A stretch of DNA of 41,553 nt, taken from Actinoallomurus liliacearum. GTDB lineage: Bacteria > Actinomycetota > Actinomycetes > Streptosporangiales > Streptosporangiaceae. The notes below the pieces were generated by a model. The model was not told the origin of the DNA. It ran no database searches and worked only from the letters and a program-made list of their open reading frames with translations. The DNA lies in contig NZ_BAABHJ010000037.1 of the NCBI RefSeq assembly GCF_039542035.1, positions 1-41,553 on the forward strand, in the 5' to 3' direction. Position 1 is the stretch's first letter, and the number at the start of each line of letters is the position of its first letter. Both the position numbers and the translations under genes were made by a program. This document shows, piece by piece, positions 26,104 to 33,503 of this stretch.

Positions 26104-26825
26104 TCAGGCGCCGACGGCCTCGCGTTCGGGCTCAGGCACGGGCTTGGGCGCGCGGAGGGTGGCCAGGCCGAGCAGCGCACCGGCGAGTGCGACGCCGGCG
26201 GCGCCGATGAAGGCCGCCTGGAAGCCGTGGGTGAGGGCCTGTGGGTCGCCGAGGGCGCCCGCGCCGTGGGAGGTGGCGATGGCGGTCATGACGGCCAGGC
26301 CGACGGCCGAGCCGATCTGGTAGGTGGTGTTGACGATGCCGGAGGCCGGCCCGCCCTGCTCCGGTGCCACGCCGCCGATGGCCGCCATGGTGGCCGGGAT
26401 GAACACCAGCGCCATGCCGACGGCGGAGATCAGCGAACCGGGCAGCACGTCGGTGACGAAACCGCCGTGCGGGTGGACGGTGGACAGGACTCCCAGGCCG
26501 GCGGCGAGGACGACCAGCCCCGTGACGATGAGCGGTCTGGGGCCGAACCGGGCGATGAGGCGGCTGAGTTCCCCGAGCGTGGCGGCCGCCGTCCATCCGT
26601 GCTCGGGCGCCAGCACGATCGCATAGACGGCCAGGGCCAGGCCGCCGGTCACGGCCGCGGCGCCGAGCAGGTCGACGCCGGCCCGGCGGCCGGGGACCCT
26701 GGGCAGCAGCGCCGGGACGAGGGCCAGGCTGATCAGGCCGATCGGAATGTAGACGATGAACACCCAGGGCCAGCTCAACCACTGGGTGATGACGCCGCCG
26801 AGGAAGACTCCCGCGGTGCCGGTAC
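26104..26825 (-). pseudogene. Degraded DHA2/EmrB-type drug-efflux MFS gene
   Basis: The frame carries a QacA/EmrB-like transporter from about the fifth helix on (VFLGGVITQWLSWPWVFIVY, then IPIGLISLALVPALLP) to a normal C-terminus. The N-terminal helices are missing: before GTAGVFLGG the frame turns into unrelated Arg/Pro-rich sequence at about 26825. A second loss is inferred inside, where GWTAAATLGEL runs straight into SRLIARFGPRPL; intact relatives have several helices between these. No start codon with a ribosome site is present. The transporter cannot be functional. It borders the damaged hydrogenase locus, and one event may have removed both 5' regions. Confidence 0.75.
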
Positions 26826-26863
26826 CGTCGAATGGATGACAGGACCGAGAGCCCCGGCCAGAG

Positions 26864-26877
26864 GGGACTTTGGGCCC
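26864..26877. promoter_or_regulatory. DosR/DevR-like box
   Basis: GGGACTTTGGGCCC matches the core of the dormancy-regulator consensus GGGACTWWAGTCCC at 12 of 14 positions. It lies 20 bp upstream of a GTG with a good ribosome site and 126 bp before the hydrogenase gene. Hydrogenases, flavin split-barrel and stress proteins are common members of DosR/OsdR regulons, which supports the call. Confidence 0.5.
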
Positions 26878-26896
26878 TCCCCGTAGGAAGGACCAC

Positions 26897-27019
26897 GTGG
26901 CGAGGCTGAAGAGGAGGCGTGCGCCCGAGGAGGTGCGTCGGCTCGGCGCGGTCAGCCGCGCGGCGGCCGGGAGCGGGCCCGGCCGAATTGCGGAGATGCC
27001 GGATGACCCACAGGCATGA
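26897..27019 (+). CDS. Small ORF overlapping the hydrogenase start
   Basis: A 40-codon frame begins at GTG 26897 with GGAAGG upstream and ends at 27017-27019, inside the next gene. The product is basic (VARLKRRRAPEEVRR at the start) with no recognisable domain. It may be the shortened remains of an upstream hydrogenase-operon gene, such as the small subunit, whose body was deleted, or simply a leader frame. I cannot assign a function. Confidence 0.3.
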   Translation: MARLKRRRAPEEVRRLGAVSRAAAGSGPGRIAEMPDDPQA

Positions 27020-27680
27020 GCGGATTCTGAACATCGGCGCCCTCGCACGGGTGGAGGGCGAGGGCGCGATGTACGTGCGGGTCGGCGGCTTCCACCAGGT
27101 CCCGAGCCCGAGGGAGCTGCGCGGACTCGTGACGCGGCTCGGCCGGGCCCTCGATGACGCGCTGGCCACGGCTCGCTGGGTGGCCGGCTTCGACTTCCCC
27201 GACCTGACGTTCGACCACGAGCTCCTGGCCCTGACCGGCGAGGAGTACCCGCTCGAGCGTGGCACGCCACGGACCACCACGGGCGCCGCGTTCGAGGTCG
27301 CGGACTTCGAGGACGAGATCGAAGAGCACCACGTCCCGAACTCCACCGCCCGGCACTTCCGGCTGGTGCACGGCGGCCGGTACCTCACCGGGCCGCTGGC
27401 GCGGTTCGCGCTGAACCGCGACCGCCTCTCGCCGCTGGCGCACGAGGCCGCCGCCGACGCCGGGCTCGGGCCGCAGTGCAGGAACCCGTTCCAGAGCATC
27501 GTCGTACGCGCCGTCGAGATCGTCCACGCGATCGAGGAGGACCTGCGCCGTCTGGTGCGGGATCGCCTGGACTTCGACGACGAGGCGCTCACCTCGGCGT
27601 GCGAACGGACGATCCGCAGCTACGACCCGTGCGTCTCCTGCACGGCGCACTTCCTCGACCTGAAGGTCGTCCGATCATGA
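27003..27680 (+). CDS. [NiFe]-hydrogenase large-subunit gene with internal deletions
   Basis: 225 residues, about half the normal length of 400 or more. The N-terminus (IGALARVEGEGAMYVRV) and C-terminus (YDPCVSCTAHFL, with Cys210, Cys213 and His216) are those of a group 3-like large subunit. Between them, GGFHQVPSPRELRGLV follows almost directly on the N-terminal motif, so the first nickel-binding RxCGxC region is absent. A second loss seems to lie after VVRAVEIVHAIEE. Both are in frame, and short similar words flank them. The remaining protein cannot bind the NiFe centre normally. The ATG at 27003 has GGAG upstream, and the stop overlaps the protease start. Treat it as a probable pseudogene with an open frame; a structural role is possible but unsupported. 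Confidence 0.75.
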   Translation: MTHRHERILNIGALARVEGEGAMYVRVGGFHQVPSPRELRGLVTRLGRALDDALATARWVAGFDFPDLTFDHELLALTGEEYPLERGTPRTTTGAAFEVADFEDEIEEHHVPNSTARHFRLVHGGRYLTGPLARFALNRDRLSPLAHEAAADAGLGPQCRNPFQSIVVRAVEIVHAIEEDLRRLVRDRLDFDDEALTSACERTIRSYDPCVSCTAHFLDLKVVRS

Positions 27681-28162
27681 TCGTCATCGGGGTGGGCAGC
27701 GAACTGCGGCGGGACGACGCAGCCGGCCTGGCGGTGGTCGATGAGCTGCGCGGTCGATTCCCGCCGGACGTCCGGCTCGTGACCTGCGACGGTGAGCCCA
27801 CCTGCGTCATGGACCTGTGGGCCGGCGAGGACCTCGCCGTGGTGGTCGACGCGGTCTCGCCCAGCTGCGGCCCGGGACACGTCCACGAGGCCACCGATCT
27901 TCCCGCCGCGTCGCACGCCGACACGAGCTGCCACGGCATGAGCCTCGGCCTGGCCGCCGAGCTGGGCCGGGTCCTGGACCGGATGCCCCATGGCCTGCGC
28001 GTCTACGGCATCGAGGGCGTGGACTTCGGCTTCGGCGCCGGCCTGAGCCCCCCGGTGCGGCGTGCCGTCACGGAGGTCGCCGAGCGGATCGCCGCTCTCG
28101 CCCGGCAGATGGCGCGGCACCGCGAGCGACCCCGGCCCGACCAGGACGGCTCCACCGGCTGA
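27677..28162 (+). CDS. Hydrogenase maturation protease (HyaD/HycI family)
   Basis: 161 residues. These endopeptidases remove the C-terminal tail of the large subunit after nickel insertion. The N-terminus IVIGVGSELRRDDAAG fits the family's GxGNxLxxDDGxG, with Ser in place of the usual Asn and Ala in place of Gly. DAVSPSCGPGHVH and a SCHGMSL stretch are at the places where metal ligands are expected. The ATG overlaps the large-subunit stop (ATGA). The likely target, the DPCxxCxxH tail of the upstream gene, survives although that gene has lost its first CxxC, so the protease may now be idle or serve a hydrogenase elsewhere. Confidence 0.85.
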   Translation: MIVIGVGSELRRDDAAGLAVVDELRGRFPPDVRLVTCDGEPTCVMDLWAGEDLAVVVDAVSPSCGPGHVHEATDLPAASHADTSCHGMSLGLAAELGRVLDRMPHGLRVYGIEGVDFGFGAGLSPPVRRAVTEVAERIAALARQMARHRERPRPDQDGSTG

Positions 28163-28249
28163 GCGGACCGGACGCTCCGGCCGGACCGGCCTCCTGCGGA
28201 CCTGTGGTCGGCGCACGACGGCGCACCGGTGATGGGATGGACCAGTCGC

Positions 28250-28693
28250 CTATCCGGACGCCGGCCGGTCGGCGCGCCGGATGCGGCGGCCGGTGATGCG
28301 GCTCGGGACGACGCGGAGGAACAGCTCCCGCTCTCCACCGGGCCACGGTTCGACGCCCGCCCGGCTCAGCGACGCGCGCTCCGCCTCGTCGTCCACGTGA
28401 TGGGCGGACCCCTGGATGAGGACGCTCCAGCCCTCCCGGGCCGCCATGTCGATCTCGTCGATCTCGAAGGCCACCTGGTACTCGGCGTCGGAGATGCCCG
28501 TTCGCAGGTCCTCGTCCATCGGACTGCCCGGCGCCGTGCGGAAGACGATCGATCCCTCGAAGAGCGTGTAGTTGACCGGGAGCACCGCGGGACCGTACCT
28601 GCCGCTGTAGGCGATCCGGCCGACGCCGCCGGCTGAGATCAGCCGCAGGCACTCGGTCTCGTCGAGCTGCTCGGTCACCCTCTGCTCAGCCAT
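28250..28693 (-). CDS. Pyridoxamine-5'-phosphate-oxidase-like flavin split-barrel protein
   Basis: 147 residues of the PPOX-like split-barrel family, which bind FMN or F420. Seen directly: CLRLISAGGVGRIAYSG, AVLPVNYTLFEGSIVFRTAPG and VAFEIDEIDMAAREGWSVLIQG, a strand order typical of these proteins. The exact reaction is unknown; many relatives are general oxidoreductases or stress proteins, and in mycobacteria several belong to the DosR regulon, in keeping with the box nearby. The start ATG at 28693 has CGGGG upstream. It converges with the hydrogenase protease gene. Confidence 0.88.
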   Translation of the reverse strand: MAEQRVTEQLDETECLRLISAGGVGRIAYSGRYGPAVLPVNYTLFEGSIVFRTAPGSPMDEDLRTGISDAEYQVAFEIDEIDMAAREGWSVLIQGSAHHVDDEAERASLSRAGVEPWPGGERELFLRVVPSRITGRRIRRADRPASG

Positions 28694-28785
28694 GGGCGAC
28701 CCCGTGCGCGGTCGTCGCGGGCGAGGTACGGATCACGATCGGATTCTCCCCGTGACCGCGCGGAGGTAACCGTCGGCCGGACGGG

Positions 28786-29747
28786 TCAGGAACCCGACAG
28801 CCGCTCGCGGGCCTGCTCGAAGGAACGGGCGTGCCCGGCCTCGTCGTCGGCGTTGTGCGAGAAGGCCCGGGCCGCCTCGGCGTCGCCCGCCGCCTTGGCG
28901 CGCTCGGCGAAGGTCGGGTACATCGTCTCGGACTCGTAGCGCTCACCGGTGATCGCCTTGGTCAGGTTCTCGTGCGTCGTGCCGACGAGCCCGGCCAGAT
29001 TCGCGGACTCGGGGAGGTGCTCGTGCAACTCGACCTCGCCGGTGCCCCGGAACAGTCGTCCCACGGCCGGGTCCTGGGCGTGCTCCCCGTACAGGCGGTA
29101 CTTGGCGTACGCCAGCGCCTCGCCGTGGATCGCCCTGTCGAGGTTCTCCTTCGTCCGCTGCGCCTGGACCTTGGGCGCACCGGCCGTGACCGTCACCGGG
29201 TGGACCTCCGGCGCCGTGGGGACGCTCCCGCGCCCGCTCTCGGCGACACCGAGGGCCGTGCCGAAGGCGCGGGCGTGTTTCGCCTCGTCGCCGGCGATCT
29301 CCGTGAAGCGATCCGCCGCGGCGGTGTCGCCGGCGCTCTCGGCCTCCCGGGCGAAGCCGGGGTACATCTGACGAGACTCGTAGTGCTCGCCGGCGATCGC
29401 GTCGCGCAGGTTGGCCGCGTCGTCCTTCACCTGGCCGCTCAGCGCGGCCCCCGACGCGAAGTGCTCGTTCAGTTCGATGTCGGCGGTGTGCTCGAAGAGA
29501 CGCGCCACGGACGGCAGCCCCTCCCGCCGGGCCTGTTCGGCGTACAACCGGTAGGAGGCGTTGGCGTACGCCTCACCGCGCATCGATTGTGCGAGGTCGG
29601 CCCGCGTCTGCGGCGCCGGCGGGTCGACCGCCGCGCGGGCCGACGGTGCGGAGGAGACGGCCGAGGCGGCGAAGGCGCCGCTCGCCGGGGCTCCCAGTGT
29701 GATCACGAACGCGCCGACGAACAGCGCACGCGTCGAAAAGGGTTCAT
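28786..29747 (-). CDS. Secreted ferritin-like protein with two four-helix domains; start out of frame
   Basis: The mature part holds two homologous ferritin/rubrerythrin-like domains, each with paired helices bearing Glu and ExxH: GEAYANASYRLYAEQA and ELNEHF, then GEHYESRQMYP and DEAKHARAF; the second set has GEALAYAKYRLYGEHA and ELHEHL, GERYESETMYP and DEAGHARSF. It probably binds a di-metal site outside the membrane. A signal peptide (ALFVGAFVITLGAPASGAFA) precedes them. The only ATG with a good ribosome site (GAGGAGG before 29747) is one base out of frame: it reads MNPFRRVRCSSARS and stops. One extra C in the CCC at 29742-29740 would give MNPFSTRALF and restore a complete protein. This is either a real frameshift or a sequence error. 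The frame itself stays open upstream without a proper start. Confidence 0.72.
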
Positions 29748-30089
29748 GGAAGGACCTCCTCGCCGGACGGAAGACGTTCAGCGGCCTTGAAGAAGTGGCT
29801 ACCCAGCGAGGCGCTCCATGCCGGACATCTATCCGAAAACGGTCACCTGGCCTGCGGCATGCTTTGCCGTTCGTGCGGACGCTCTCCGCCGCCATGCCTT
29901 GTGCGTGGGTGTCCCCATTGATCCCGTTTGCCGGGGCTTGGGGATGCTCCCGGCGTGTCCCCGCGCAGGGCGAGAACGGCCCGGCCGGGAACGCGACGGC
30001 GCCGGTGACCGTGGCGCCACCGGCCGAACCTGCGGCAGGCGGAGCCGCGTGCTGCCGCGCGCGAGGGGGTGTGATGGAAAACCGCAGAG

Positions 30090-30142
30090 ATCATGCATGA
30101 TTGCTGGATTCCCCCAAGCTGGGGCTTGCGCTGCTGGAATCC
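30090..30142. promoter_or_regulatory. Palindrome and direct repeats before the Lrp-type gene
   Basis: A perfect 12-bp palindrome, ATCATGCATGAT, spans 30090-30101. Two similar words follow, GCTGGATTCC (30103-30112) and GCTGGAATCC (30133-30142), 30 bp apart or about three helical turns. Lrp/AsnC proteins often bind arrays of this kind near their own promoters. Confidence 0.4.
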
Positions 30143-30154
30143 GTCGGCCACGAT
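30126..30154 (+). promoter_or_regulatory. Possible leaderless promoter of the six-gene operon
   Basis: TTGCGC (30126-30131) and CACGAT (30149-30154) are 17 bp apart, and the ATG at 30161 follows after six bases, so the transcript would start at the start codon. No Shine-Dalgarno site is present. Confidence 0.4.
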
Positions 30155-30160
30155 GGGGCG

Positions 30161-31189
30161 ATGGTCGATGAAGAGCCGCTCGGCGAGGTGGACCGCCTCC
30201 TGATGGCGGCGTTGCAACTGGACGGCCGCGCCCCCTGGCACGTCGTGGCGCGCGCCGCCGGCGTGAGCGAGTCGACGGCGCAGCGGCGCTTCGCCGCGCT
30301 GCGAGAGCGCGGTGCGGCCCGCGTCATCGGCGTGGTCGACGTGCTCCGCTGCGGGCTCGGGGTTCCGGTCCTGACCCGGGTGTCGTGCCGGCCGGGGACC
30401 GCCGAGAGCGTCGCCGCCTGCCTGGCGGCACGGCCGGAGGCGCGTTTCGTGGCGGTCGTGACCGGCGCCGCCGACGCGGTCGCCGAGTTCGTGGTGCCGA
30501 CCCACCGTCACCTGACCCAGCTGCTGGCGCGGGACATGCCGGCACAGGATCAGCTCACCGAGAGCGAGACGTTCACCGTGATGCGGACGTTCACCGCCGC
30601 GCACGACTGGGATCCGGGCCTGCTCGACCCGGACGCCGCCGCGATGCTCCGCCCCGAGCCGGTGCGTCCCTTCGAGGACCAGGTGTGGGAGCGGCCGCCG
30701 GACCGGCTCGACGATCTGGAGCTGGCCATCGCGGCCGAGCTCGGAGAGGACGGCCGGCTGCCCGTCAAGGAGCTGGCCGGCCGGGTCGGCGTCAGCGAGT
30801 CGACCGTGGCGCGCCGCATCGACTCGATGGTCGAGCGCGGCTGCCTGCGATTCCGCACGTTGGTCGAGCCGGTGCTCCTCGGCTTCGCCGTCGAGTTCAT
30901 GCTCTGGCTCGACGTCGAGCCGGCCTTCCTCGCGGCCGCCGGGCGTGAGCTGGCCTCCCGGCCCGGCGTCAAGTACCTGTCGGCGACCGCCGGCCGGTTC
31001 AACCTCTGCGGGCAGGTGTCCCTCCGGCACTTCGCCGACCTCTACGGCTTCATGACCGACGTCGTCGGCGCCCTGCCGGGTGTGCGGCGCGCCGACACGA
31101 CCCTGCAGCTCGAAACGCTGAAGCGCGCCTGGGTGCCGACCGCGCCCGAGCGGCCGGCCGAGCCCCGGAAAGAAAGGAGTGGCCGTTGA
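30161..31189 (+). CDS. Double Lrp/AsnC-family regulator
   Basis: 342 residues made of two Lrp/AsnC modules. Each has an HTH: PWHVVARAAGVSESTAQRRF in the first and LPVKELAGRVGVSESTVARR in the second, followed by a RAM-like effector domain. Such double-module proteins occur widely in actinobacteria and usually control the adjoining catabolic genes. ATG 30161 was chosen as the point where the HTH module begins and a leaderless promoter fits; an earlier in-frame TTG at 30101 lies within the operator region. Its stop overlaps the TTG start of the next gene. The operon product or substrate is probably the effector. Confidence 0.87.
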   Translation: MVDEEPLGEVDRLLMAALQLDGRAPWHVVARAAGVSESTAQRRFAALRERGAARVIGVVDVLRCGLGVPVLTRVSCRPGTAESVAACLAARPEARFVAVVTGAADAVAEFVVPTHRHLTQLLARDMPAQDQLTESETFTVMRTFTAAHDWDPGLLDPDAAAMLRPEPVRPFEDQVWERPPDRLDDLELAIAAELGEDGRLPVKELAGRVGVSESTVARRIDSMVERGCLRFRTLVEPVLLGFAVEFMLWLDVEPAFLAAAGRELASRPGVKYLSATAGRFNLCGQVSLRHFADLYGFMTDVVGALPGVRRADTTLQLETLKRAWVPTAPERPAEPRKERSGR

Positions 31190-32112
31190 ACGCAACGATC
31201 GAACCCTGGCAGTGGGATGAGGCGACCTGGCGCGGCCATGTGAACCGGGTGCGGGCCGGCCGCCGGCTCGCACCGCCGTGGCCCGGCGGGGCGACGGTCG
31301 CGGTGGCGCTGTCGTTCGACTCCGACCACGAGACCATCCCCCTGCGGGAGAAAGAGACCCGGCCCGGCAAGCTCTCCCAGGGCGAGTACGGCTCACGGGT
31401 CGCCGCGCCGCGGATCCTGGCCGCCCTCGAGAAGCACGGGGTGCCGGCCACCTTCTTCATGCCGGCGGTGTCCGCGCTGCTGCATCCGGAGGAGGCCCGC
31501 GACTACGTCGCGGCCGGCCATGAGATCGCCGCGCACGGCTGGATCCATGAGCGGAACATGCTGCTGTCGCCGGAGGACGAGCGCACCCTCGCCGTCCGCG
31601 CCCTGGACACCCTCGAGGAGGTCACCGGCGTACGCCCGGTCGGGGTGCGCACCCCCTCGTGGGACTTCTCCGACAGCACCCTGGCGATCATCCGTGAGAC
31701 CGGGCTCGTCTACGACTCGTCCCTGATGGCCGACGACGAGTGCTACGAGCTCCTCGCGGACGGCGAGCCGACCGGAATCGTCGAGCTCCCGGTCGAGTGG
31801 ATCCGCGACGACGCCCCGTACTTCATGATGGAGCGGTACGGCTCACTGCGCCCGTACACGCCGCCACGCGAGGTGCTGCGGCTGTGGTGCGACGAGTTCG
31901 ACGCCGCCCGTGTCGAGGGCGGCCTGTTCCAGCTCACGATGCACCCGCACATCATCGGGCACCGCTCGCGGATGGTGGTGCTCACCGAGCTGCTGTCCTA
32001 CATCGGCGGCTTCGGCGACGTCTGGTTCGCCACCCACGCCCAGATCGTCGAACACGTCCGCACCGCACTCACGGCTCAGCCGGACACCGAGCGGCAGGAG
32101 CCGGGCGCATGA
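31186..32112 (+). CDS. NodB-fold deacetylase of the PuuE/cyclic-imidase type
   Basis: 308 residues with a polysaccharide-deacetylase (NodB) fold. Metal and catalytic motifs: SFDSDHE (first motif, Asp ligand), AAHGWIHE (HxxxH ligands) and LTMHPHIIGHRSRM near the end. The SFDxD form and the YGSRVAAPRIL segment are closer to allantoinase PuuE and cyclic-imide hydrolases than to chitin or peptidoglycan deacetylases, and there is no signal peptide, so a soluble ring- or amide-opening hydrolase is more likely. The start is TTG 31186 with AAGGAG upstream, overlapping the regulator stop (TTGA). Substrate unknown. Confidence 0.85.
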   Translation: MNATIEPWQWDEATWRGHVNRVRAGRRLAPPWPGGATVAVALSFDSDHETIPLREKETRPGKLSQGEYGSRVAAPRILAALEKHGVPATFFMPAVSALLHPEEARDYVAAGHEIAAHGWIHERNMLLSPEDERTLAVRALDTLEEVTGVRPVGVRTPSWDFSDSTLAIIRETGLVYDSSLMADDECYELLADGEPTGIVELPVEWIRDDAPYFMMERYGSLRPYTPPREVLRLWCDEFDAARVEGGLFQLTMHPHIIGHRSRMVVLTELLSYIGGFGDVWFATHAQIVEHVRTALTAQPDTERQEPGA

Positions 32113-33503
32113 GCGAGCGAAGCGAGCGAATCGGTAACGCAGCGCCTCTGGTCACTCCTCCGACGAAGGAGGGCGCCCGTCTCACGCATTCCCGCGAAGG
32201 GACGACCGCCGCCGCGGCGGGCGGGCGGACGGTGCGGATGACCGCCAAGCAGCGCCGGGCGGTCGTCGCCGGGGCCGTCGGCAACACCGTCGAGTGGGTC
32301 GACTGGGCGGTCTACTCGGCGTTCGCGCCGATCTTCGCGACGCAGTTCTTCCCCAAGGGCGACAAGACGGCGGACCTGCTGGCGACCCTGGCGGTCTTCG
32401 CCGTCGGATTCGGGATGCGGCCGATCGGCGCGGCGGTGCTTGGGGGTTTCGCCGACCGGCGGGGCCGCAAGGCGGGTATGACACTGACGATCTCGATGAT
32501 GGCGGTCGCGGCCCTCGTGGTCGCGGTCTGCCCGCCGTACAGCGCCATCGGCATCGCCGCCCCGGCGGTGCTCGTCATCGCCCGCCTGGTGCAGGGCTTC
32601 TCGGCCGGCGGCGAGTTCGGCACCTCCTCCGCCTTCCTCATCGAGTCGGCGGCGCCGGGCCGGCGGGCATTCGTCGGATCGTGGCAGCAGGTGTCCGTCG
32701 GCGCCGGCACGCTGATCGCCTCCCTGCTCGGCACCCTCCTCACCAGCACACTGAGCGACGGGGCGTTGACGACGTGGGGCTGGCGCGCCGCGTTCGCCGT
32801 CGGCGGGCTGCTCGGGCTCGTCGGCCTGTGGCTGCGGACCGCCGTCGAGGAGACCGACGCGTTCGTCGAGGTCGCCCGGAGCCGTGAAGGCGACGCCCGG
32901 CCGAGGCCGCTCCGGGACATGGTGAAGAAGCATCCGCGAGCCGCGTGGCGCGTCGTGGCCATCACCATCGCGGGCACGCTGCTCTACTACATCTGGGTCA
33001 GCTACATGCCCGGCTACGCGCACGCCGCCGAGGACGTGCCGCTCAGTCGCGCCTTCCTGGCCAACACGCTGGCGATCATCGTCTTCCTCGTGATGCTGCC
33101 GTTCGGCGGGATGCTGTCGGACCGGTTCGGCCGCAAGCCGACGATGACCGTCTTCGCCGCCGGCTTCCTGCTGCTGTCGTGGCCGTCGTTCCAGCTCGTC
33201 GGGGGCGGCTTCTGGTCGCTGCTGGTCGTCGAGCTGGCCGGGATGTTCTTCCTGGTCGGGTACTCGGCCAACTGCGCGGTCGTCATGGCCGAGCAGTTCC
33301 CGGCCGAGGTGCGCACCACCGGGATCGGCCTGCCCTACGCCCTGGCCGTCGCCCTCTTCGGCGGCACGGCGCCCTACGTCACGACGTGGCTGGCCACGCA
33401 CGGGCACCGCGACCGGGTCTGGATCTACACCGCGATCGCGGCGGCCATCGGCGTCGTCGTCTACGCCACGATGCCCGAGACCAAGGGAAAGGAGCTCGAA
33501 TGA
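32109..33503 (+). CDS. MHS-type MFS transporter (metabolite/H+ symporter)
   Basis: 464 residues if started at ATG 32109, with about 12 hydrophobic segments. The transporter proper begins near residue 47 (VVAGAVGNTVEWVDWAVYS) and shows RPIGAAVLGGFADRRGRK and LVQGFSAGGEFGTSSAF, signatures of the metabolite:H+ symporter family (carboxylates, betaines, shikimate). It is probably the importer for this operon's substrate. The ATG overlaps the upstream stop (ATGA) with CAGGAG before it, so it was kept. A start at ATG 32238 would skip an N-terminal stretch (MSERSERIG...) encoded by a repeat-like sequence and match normal family length better. Confidence 0.87.
   Translation: MSERSERIGNAAPLVTPPTKEGARLTHSREGTTAAAAGGRTVRMTAKQRRAVVAGAVGNTVEWVDWAVYSAFAPIFATQFFPKGDKTADLLATLAVFAVGFGMRPIGAAVLGGFADRRGRKAGMTLTISMMAVAALVVAVCPPYSAIGIAAPAVLVIARLVQGFSAGGEFGTSSAFLIESAAPGRRAFVGSWQQVSVGAGTLIASLLGTLLTSTLSDGALTTWGWRAAFAVGGLLGLVGLWLRTAVEETDAFVEVARSREGDARPRPLRDMVKKHPRAAWRVVAITIAGTLLYYIWVSYMPGYAHAAEDVPLSRAFLANTLAIIVFLVMLPFGGMLSDRFGRKPTMTVFAAGFLLLSWPSFQLVGGGFWSLLVVELAGMFFLVGYSANCAVVMAEQFPAEVRTTGIGLPYALAVALFGGTAPYVTTWLATHGHRDRVWIYTAIAAAIGVVVYATMPETKGKELE
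32110..32171. repeat. GAGCGAGC-type repeat and hairpin inside the 5' end of the transporter gene
   Basis: TGAGCGAGCGAAGCGAGCGA begins at 32110, a word I recall as a common intergenic repeat of high-GC actinobacteria, followed by a small stem CTCCT...AGGAG (32155-32171). It provides the ATGA overlap and encodes MSERSER. It looks like an element that settled at a gene junction and was absorbed into the coding frame. Confidence 0.5.

Larger units (their letters stand above)
29748..30160. other. 413-bp divergent region between ferritin-like and Lrp genes
   Basis: No gene is seen. It should hold promoters for both sides. A tiny frame at 30074-30100 (ATG after GAGGGGG, eight codons, MENRRDHA) overlaps the palindrome ATCATGCATGAT; it may be a leader peptide or chance. 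Regulatory sites near the Lrp gene are listed separately. Confidence 0.5.
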
